From positions 853,548-917,547 of the forward strand of contig KE159599.1 in assembly GCA_000403275.2 (NCBI GenBank): 64,000 nt of DNA, written 5' to 3'. The position numbers and the translations under genes are program-made. Shown piece by piece: positions 58,937 through 64,000 of the stretch (its first letter is position 1; every line of letters starts with the position of its first letter). This DNA comes from Lachnospiraceae bacterium 28-4. GTDB taxonomy: Bacteria > Bacillota > Clostridia > Lachnospirales > Lachnospiraceae. The notes under the pieces are model-generated. The model saw only the letters and a program-made list of their open reading frames with translations, was not told where the DNA came from and did no database searches.

Positions 58937-60286
58937 TTACAGCATAATATTCTGAATCAGCTCCGCCAGTTTTTTCGCTTCTTCGTCAATCTGCTTTTTG
59001 TCCTTTCCTTCTATCATAACGCGAACCTTCGGCTCCGTTCCGGAAGGACGAATCAGCACCCTTCCTTCACCGGCAAACTTACTGTCCAGCTTGGAGATTG
59101 CTTCGGCAATTTCCGGGTATTCCATATAGCGTTCCTTTTTGTGGTTGGGAACCTTCGCATTCACAAGTGCCTGGGGCATTACCTCCATTACTTTCGACAG
59201 CTCGGATAAAGGTTCTCCGGTCTCCACCATTACCTGTAAGAGATGAAGGGCGCTCAGCAAACCGTCGCCGGTCGTATTTTCATCCAGAAAAATAATATGC
59301 CCCGATTGCTCCCCGCCAAGGCTTGCTCCGATCTCTTTCATCCTCTCCAAAACATAGCGGTCACCCACTTTAGTCTGTTCTATTTTTATGTCGTTTTTAT
59401 CTCCCATCAAAAAGAATCCCAGGTTGCTCATGACCGTAGCTATAATCTTGTTGTCTTTCAGTTTTCCCTGGTTCTTCATATGGACGCCGACGATCGCCAT
59501 GATCTGGTCTCCATCAATAATGTTGCCAATTTCATCTACTGCCAGCAGTCTGTCCGCATCTCCGTCAAAAGCCAGGCCGATATTCGCTTTTTCATATACC
59601 ACCCTTGCCTGCAGTTCTTCCATATGGGTAGAACCGCAGTTGGCATTAATATTTGTTCCGTCCGGGCTGTTATGAATGGCAACAATCTCTCCGCCCAGCT
59701 CCTTCAATGCTTCAATCGAAGTATAATAAGATGCGCCCTCGGCACAGTCAACCACTATCTTCAATCCCCGCAGATCGATATTTACCGCTTTGATCGAATG
59801 ATTGATATATTCTTCTCTTGCATCCGTACGGTATTTGATCTTTCCCACGCTGGCGCCGGTAGGAAATTTCACATCCTTCATGCCGTTCCTGATCAGCGTT
59901 TCGATCTCATCTTCCAGTTCATCGGGCAGTTTATAACCGTCCCCGTCAAAAAATTTGATACCGTTAAATTCCACGGGATTATGGGAGGCGGAAACCACCA
60001 CCCCTGCATCCACCTTATATTTCCTCGTCAGGTATGCGATTGCGGGAGTGGGAAGCACCCCTGCATATACACAGTTCGCCCCTACCGAACATGCTCCTGC
60101 CATCAACGCATTTGCCAGCATATCACTGGATATTCTCGTATCACAGCCCACCATAATCGTCGGTTTATGCTCCTTTTCCTTTGTCAGAACATATGCTCCT
60201 GCCTGACCCAGCTGCATAGCCAGCACAGGGGTCAGTTCTTCATTCGCAACACCTCTTACTCCGTCAGTACCAAATAATCTGCCCAT
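58937..60286 (-). CDS. glmM: Phosphoglucosamine mutase
   Basis: This 449-residue enzyme converts glucosamine-6-phosphate to glucosamine-1-phosphate for UDP-GlcNAc and hence peptidoglycan and the amino sugars of this cluster. It begins MGRLFGTDGVRGVANEELTP, has the catalytic serine in VVSASHNPVEFNGIKFF, the metal loop FDGDADRLLAVD and the sugar loop GGEQSGHIIF, then RPSGTEPKVRVMIEG. It follows cdaR in the common Firmicute cdaA-cdaR-glmM order; GlmM binding to CdaA limits c-di-AMP synthesis in related bacteria. Confidence 0.97.
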   Translation of the reverse strand: MGRLFGTDGVRGVANEELTPVLAMQLGQAGAYVLTKEKEHKPTIMVGCDTRISSDMLANALMAGACSVGANCVYAGVLPTPAIAYLTRKYKVDAGVVVSASHNPVEFNGIKFFDGDGYKLPDELEDEIETLIRNGMKDVKFPTGASVGKIKYRTDAREEYINHSIKAVNIDLRGLKIVVDCAEGASYYTSIEALKELGGEIVAIHNSPDGTNINANCGSTHMEELQARVVYEKANIGLAFDGDADRLLAVDEIGNIIDGDQIMAIVGVHMKNQGKLKDNKIIATVMSNLGFFLMGDKNDIKIEQTKVGDRYVLERMKEIGASLGGEQSGHIIFLDENTTGDGLLSALHLLQVMVETGEPLSELSKVMEVMPQALVNAKVPNHKKERYMEYPEIAEAISKLDSKFAGEGRVLIRPSGTEPKVRVMIEGKDKKQIDEEAKKLAELIQNIML

Positions 60287-60313
60287 ACAAGTTTTCCTCC
60301 CTGATCTCTTCCT

Positions 60314-61615
60314 TTATTCCCCATTATCATTTTCCGTTGCCGCTCTTTCCCGTATGTTTAACCTCACTGTTATATTTTCACGCAGACTCACGGTATCCGG
60401 CAGGTTAAAAGCGAGATTCACATCGTAATATCCTTCGCCCAGTTCCTCTATTACACCAGTTTCCAACAGCCGGTTGATATCGACCACGCCTCTGATCTGT
60501 TCTGCATCCAATGCATTTACTTCTTCTGCCAGTCCTCTGACCTGTATCGGGAATTCTTCTTCATAAGTAGAAATCACTCCTTCATATTGTTCCGGAAGAT
60601 TTTCAATTACGATATTGCTCTCCGAAATAGTAATGCTCCTCGTGATTTCCTGCTCCACATTTACCGTCACGGCTACATTTCCATCAAATCCGGCCTCCGC
60701 CAGTTCCACACTGCCGGAAAGATAAGGCCTGATATCCACGGTTGTCGTCACATTCCCTGTAGCTCCTGTAATATCAACCTCCGTATCCGGTATTTCAATT
60801 ACCGATAAATTTCTCAGCGCACTTCCTTTTCCTGCAAGCAATACCGTTCCGGGAGAACTACTGATAACGCCGGTCGCCCTATATCCGTTGGCAGGTGTCC
60901 CTGACGCCGCAAACCGTAGCGGCACCGACTTGGTTCCTAAGATCTCCACATTAACGCCCACCGTATTGATATTCATCGTCAGCTTATCTTTCGGCACCTC
61001 CGTACCATTGGCGTCATACAGCTTTATTTCTGCATTCGTTCCAATATCTCCGGTAAATCCTGCAATGCCCACGCTTACTTCTGCCGTCTCAATCATCGAG
61101 ATCAATGATTCGGGCCCCGATACTCTCACCAGGTTCTGATCCGTCGTTACATCCCCTACAATATAGCCTTCCTGCAAAGTTCCCGATGTTTCAGCCCTCA
61201 AAGGAATTGAAATACTCTTACGGTCTTCCACCTTAAGCTTTACCACGCCGGAACTTGCCCGGATGCTGTCCAGGCTTTCGTTATACTGTACCGTGGACAG
61301 TTCGATCGGAATCGTATTATCTGCGGTCAGCTTATTCATATCTGCAATCGCAACGAGGTCGCCGCCCCCTATATTGTTCATCACCGTTTTCGGTCCTGTG
61401 ATCGCCACATAATCGAGTACATCCGAATCGTCCAGCACTTCATATATTTTTCCCTGGCTGGTAAGAACTTCCCCGTTGATAATTGTTACTCTGACATTGT
61501 TCACCCTCCGGGTGGTGGCAGGATTATTTATATTTGTTACAAGAAGCCATAAAAGGGCAGCAAAAAGAACGGAGCCTATTTTCAGCCCAAGGTTGTCAGT
61601 CAGTTTCTTTTTCAT
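60314..61615 (-). CDS. cdaR: CdaR (YbbR-domain) regulator of CdaA
   Basis: This 433-residue protein has one N-terminal membrane helix (about residues 10-28) and an extracytoplasmic part made of several YbbR repeats (for example NPATTRRVNNVRVTIINGEV and EEFPIQVRGLAEEVNALDAE). CdaR binds the membrane diadenylate cyclase CdaA and modulates it. Its start overlaps the cdaA stop by 20 bases, giving tight co-expression. Confidence 0.94.
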   Translation of the reverse strand: MKKKLTDNLGLKIGSVLFAALLWLLVTNINNPATTRRVNNVRVTIINGEVLTSQGKIYEVLDDSDVLDYVAITGPKTVMNNIGGGDLVAIADMNKLTADNTIPIELSTVQYNESLDSIRASSGVVKLKVEDRKSISIPLRAETSGTLQEGYIVGDVTTDQNLVRVSGPESLISMIETAEVSVGIAGFTGDIGTNAEIKLYDANGTEVPKDKLTMNINTVGVNVEILGTKSVPLRFAASGTPANGYRATGVISSSPGTVLLAGKGSALRNLSVIEIPDTEVDITGATGNVTTTVDIRPYLSGSVELAEAGFDGNVAVTVNVEQEITRSITISESNIVIENLPEQYEGVISTYEEEFPIQVRGLAEEVNALDAEQIRGVVDINRLLETGVIEELGEGYYDVNLAFNLPDTVSLRENITVRLNIRERAATENDNGE

Positions 61616-62468
61616 TCTTTTCCCTTCCCTTCCAAAGCTTACGCCGCTTTCCTTCCTCCTGTTTCCCCTGAATCTCGCGCAGCCTTTCCTTTAATGTATC
61701 CCCGTTCAGGTTCCTTTCCAGATTTCCCTCATAAGCAATGCTGATTCTCCCCGTTTCTTCAGACACGATCACCGTCAGGGAATCGGTTACTTCCGAAATG
61801 CCCACGCCGGCTCTGTGCCTTGTTCCCAATTCCTTGCTCAAGAGCATATTATCGGACAACGGAAGATAACATGTTGCGGAGGTCACTCTGTTTCCGCGTA
61901 TAATAACAGCGCCGTCATGCAACGGCGTATTGTGTTCGAAAATATTAATCAAAAGCTGACTGGTAACAACGCCGTCAATATCGATCCCTGTTCTCTCGTA
62001 TTCGGCCAAAGGCTGCGACTTTTCAATGACGATGAGCGCTCCTGTCTTCACCTTTCCCATTTCCACACAGGCTTTTGTGATCTCGTTGATTGTGCGGTCA
62101 GAAAAAAGGCCGGATTCCGATTTTCCCGAATCAAAAGGCAGAAGGGAGGCAATAAAGTTTTTCCTGCCCAATTCTTCCATTGCTTTGCGCAGCTCCGGCT
62201 GCAGGATTACAATGATCGCTATCGAGGCTATATTAACCATATTCTCAGCGATCCATAAAATCGTTTCCATATCGAAAATTGCCGCTATCAGCCAAAATAT
62301 AGCAATTACGATAACACCCTTCAGCAGCGACCATGCTTTTGTATTTTTTACCCACACCAAAATACTGTACACAACAAAGGAGAGTATGATGATCTCCACG
62401 ATGTCAGTCCATCTGATGTCCGGCATACGCCTGAAATATGTGTCCATAAATTCTTGAATCTGCTGCAT
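61596..62468 (-). CDS. cdaA: Diadenylate cyclase CdaA
   Basis: This 290-residue membrane cyclase makes c-di-AMP. Three N-terminal membrane helices (about residues 20-95) precede the DAC domain with LHDGAVIIRGNRVTSATCYL and GTRHRAGVGISEVTD, the DGA and RHR catalytic motifs. The C-terminal tail is basic and charged. It heads the cdaA-cdaR-glmM operon. In related Firmicutes c-di-AMP controls potassium, turgor and cell-wall state. Confidence 0.97.
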   Translation of the reverse strand: MQQIQEFMDTYFRRMPDIRWTDIVEIIILSFVVYSILVWVKNTKAWSLLKGVIVIAIFWLIAAIFDMETILWIAENMVNIASIAIIVILQPELRKAMEELGRKNFIASLLPFDSGKSESGLFSDRTINEITKACVEMGKVKTGALIVIEKSQPLAEYERTGIDIDGVVTSQLLINIFEHNTPLHDGAVIIRGNRVTSATCYLPLSDNMLLSKELGTRHRAGVGISEVTDSLTVIVSEETGRISIAYEGNLERNLNGDTLKERLREIQGKQEEGKRRKLWKGREKNEKETD

Positions 62469-62529
62469 TTTAAACCATTCCAGTCCTAATATATTATCAT
62501 TTCATCATTATCATTTTATATGGACAAAT

Positions 62530-63507
62530 TTATTTGCCCGTTTTTTTCTCCTCTGCGCTCTTCTGGGAAGAACGTATCTTTTTCGGCTGATTAATTTTTT
62601 TCACCTTTCGCTCCGGGGTTGAAACCGTCACCTTCGGTACCGCTTTTACATAATAATAATATTCATCGTCTTCAAACTGTACCTTTTCCGTCCTGCCATA
62701 GTCCACATGAAATGCGAAAAACTGTATTACTGCAGCGATCAGGGCAGCCACAGCAGTGCCGAGAATCACTTCTCCGATAGCCACGTTGGTATCGAACATT
62801 AAATCGCCTACCAGAAGCAGCATAATATTTACCAAAGACCCTGCCACAATAGCGATCGTCCATGAATGGCCAACGGAAAGCCTTCTGATCAGGTACACAA
62901 GGATCAGGGTCATCGCAAAAACAGCCGCCGTAACTACCATAATACGGTTATCCAGCATGCCATCAATGATAAACCGGAACTTGGCAGTAATTTCCTCCGC
63001 TTCCATAGATATGAGCGTCGTCGTACTCTCATTCACATAAGCGATCAAATAATATACCACGGTTCCACACGCCACCGATACCGCGGAAGCCGGAGAGCCG
63101 AGAAGCCCCATCGCAATCGGAATCACATAAGGTATATGCATCCAGAAGCATATGGGCGTCAGCAATACCACAGCGGTATCCCTCGGCGAAAAGCGGAAAT
63201 AAAGTAAAAACATAAGCAGGAATGCCGCCAGTACTACTACAGCACATTCCAGGGATAGAGCATACACATGCAGCAGCACAAACGCCGCGGCAACAATAAT
63301 AATAAAATTCATCGGCATAAAAGAACACATCAGCGCTACGATGAGCACGATCGTCATTTTGTCGATCTTCTCCATAAAGCCCAGCTTTCCGTTAATCAGT
63401 ATCAGGCTTATGAATGCGAGCAAAAACTTCCACAGTGGTATGAGATAAACTTCATATCTCCCGTAAAATTTTTTCAGATATTGTTTTGCAACAAGTAATG
63501 ATGTCAT
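62530..63507 (-). CDS. Conserved multi-pass membrane protein of unknown function
   Basis: This 325-residue protein has eight or nine hydrophobic helices and a basic C-terminal tail (VSTPERKVKKINQPKKIRSS). I do not recognise the family. It is upstream of cdaA by 61 bases and in the same direction, so it may be co-transcribed with the c-di-AMP module. It lacks a signal peptide, enzyme motif or ATP site. A hairpin AGGGCC/GGCCCT lies just before its ribosome site. Confidence 0.82.
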   Translation of the reverse strand: MTSLLVAKQYLKKFYGRYEVYLIPLWKFLLAFISLILINGKLGFMEKIDKMTIVLIVALMCSFMPMNFIIIVAAAFVLLHVYALSLECAVVVLAAFLLMFLLYFRFSPRDTAVVLLTPICFWMHIPYVIPIAMGLLGSPASAVSVACGTVVYYLIAYVNESTTTLISMEAEEITAKFRFIIDGMLDNRIMVVTAAVFAMTLILVYLIRRLSVGHSWTIAIVAGSLVNIMLLLVGDLMFDTNVAIGEVILGTAVAALIAAVIQFFAFHVDYGRTEKVQFEDDEYYYYVKAVPKVTVSTPERKVKKINQPKKIRSSQKSAEEKKTGK

Positions 63508-63540
63508 AGTAACTTCCTTTCAGGGCCTTACGGCCCTGCT

Positions 63541-63930
63541 TTATGTTTTATCATACATGCTGGCAAGCCTGCGCAAATTGTTCCTATACAGCCTTACACC
63601 GTTCTTTGCCTTGGCATACCGATAGCAATATATAGCGTAAGATATTACGGAATATATTCCTATTGCAAGTAAATATTTCATTAAAACGGACTTACCGAAC
63701 TCCATCAGATCCATTTTATAAATATCCATCATGAAAAATTCGAAATCATAAAAAATATACATTCCGAATATCACTCCGAACGCAATGGTACCGCAGACAA
63801 ATGATTTCAATACCTGCAGCCATACATAGTCCCCCCGGAAATAATTCATAATCAAATTATTTTTCTTTCCTTCGTTTTCCTCATAAGATGCCATCTTTGT
63901 CATCAAAATGATTCTTTCCTGATTTAACAT
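63541..63930 (-). CDS. Small membrane protein of unknown function
   Basis: This 129-residue protein has three hydrophobic helices (FVCGTIAFGVIFGMYIFYDF, YLLAIGIYSVISYAIYCYRY and a weaker one) and a charged C-terminus. AGGAG stands upstream of the ATG. I do not recognise a family. It lies between a partial upstream gene and the larger membrane protein, 33 bases from the latter, and is probably in one operon with them and cdaA. Confidence 0.78.
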   Translation of the reverse strand: MLNQERIILMTKMASYEENEGKKNNLIMNYFRGDYVWLQVLKSFVCGTIAFGVIFGMYIFYDFEFFMMDIYKMDLMEFGKSVLMKYLLAIGIYSVISYAIYCYRYAKAKNGVRLYRNNLRRLASMYDKT

Positions 63931-63943
63931 AAGTCCGCTTCTC

Positions 63944-64000
63944 CTAGCGATCCAAAAAATGCATTTTAGGATTTTCCTTCGACTCTTTTGGTTTCTGAAC
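63944..64000 (-). CDS. C-terminal end of an upstream gene (cut by window edge)
   Basis: The minus strand reads VQKPKESKENPKMHFLDR and then TAG (63946-63944). The open frame continues past the window. The spacing of 13 bases to the next ATG and the following AGGAG fit a real gene end in an operon. Nothing can be said of its function from 18 residues. Confidence 0.45.
   Translation of the reverse strand, partial: VQKPKESKENPKMHFLDR

Noticed and set aside
59243-60277. Long plus-strand open frame of about 344 codons
   Set aside because: It is antisense to glmM, whose motifs are complete.
1-64000. CRISPR array, tRNA, rRNA or prophage genes
   Set aside because: I saw no regularly spaced repeats, no tRNA-like cloverleaf and no phage structural genes in the window.

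Overview
The window looks like a chromosome segment of an anaerobic Firmicute, most likely a Lachnospiraceae-type (Clostridia) bacterium. The signs are strong AGGAGG-type ribosome binding sites, sigmaA-like promoters, the cdaA-cdaR-glmM order, a Spo0A-type DNA-binding domain, a YerB-type DUF3048 lipoprotein, chemoreceptors and moderate GC. Species cannot be fixed from sequence reading alone. Almost every gene is on the minus strand, so operons run from high to low coordinates. Exceptions are the IS transposase, one chemoreceptor and the DUF3048 lipoprotein.

Layout, in transcription order from the right edge. 64000-56751 is housekeeping: two small conserved membrane proteins, the c-di-AMP module cdaA-cdaR-glmM, an HPr protein and leuA. 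56647-55463 (+) is a DUF3048 lipoprotein. 55200-50035 is a sugar-nucleotide operon (rfbD, PAP2-like, LIC_10190-like membrane protein, fcl, manC) with a clear promoter. 49919-48219 (+) is a chemoreceptor divergent from a stand-alone Spo0A C-terminal domain protein (47951-47571), which is followed by tandem terminators. 47306-36751 is an exopolysaccharide operon: glycosyltransferases, a WbaP-type phosphoglycosyl transferase, a Wzz-like protein with a degenerate kinase-like tail, EpsG and a lipoprotein. A second chemoreceptor (36660-34624) with its own promoter leads into two more transferase genes.

31838-29954 is an intergenic inverted-repeat element (61-bp perfect arms) whose central hairpin is interrupted by a complete IS4-family insertion sequence with a 10-bp target duplication. 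29811-20032 is a pseudaminic-acid-type nonulosonate operon (pseB, pseC, GT2, an aminotransferase-PseG fusion, pseF, pseI, ATP-grasp, a GT52-like transferase), ending in a truncated EamA gene.

19532-8051 begins with a PglK-like ABC flippase under its own promoter. It continues with GtrA, an acyltransferase, large GT-C-like membrane proteins, a WecE-like aminotransferase and a GNAT-GtrB fusion. This set could make and use a polyprenyl-phosphate-linked 4-acylamino sugar. 7958-1 has its own promoter and encodes an O-antigen-ligase/polymerase, a PglF-like dehydratase, a PglE-like aminotransferase, a PglC-like phosphoglycosyl transferase, an ATP-grasp ligase and a GT4. Its gene content predicts a 4-amino-4,6-dideoxy sugar acylated by an ATP-grasp ligase rather than by an acetyltransferase.

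Taken together this is one very large surface-glycan locus containing at least three separable glycan modules, two kinds of initiating phosphoglycosyl transferase, and several uncommon domain fusions. I see no tRNA, rRNA, CRISPR array or phage genes.
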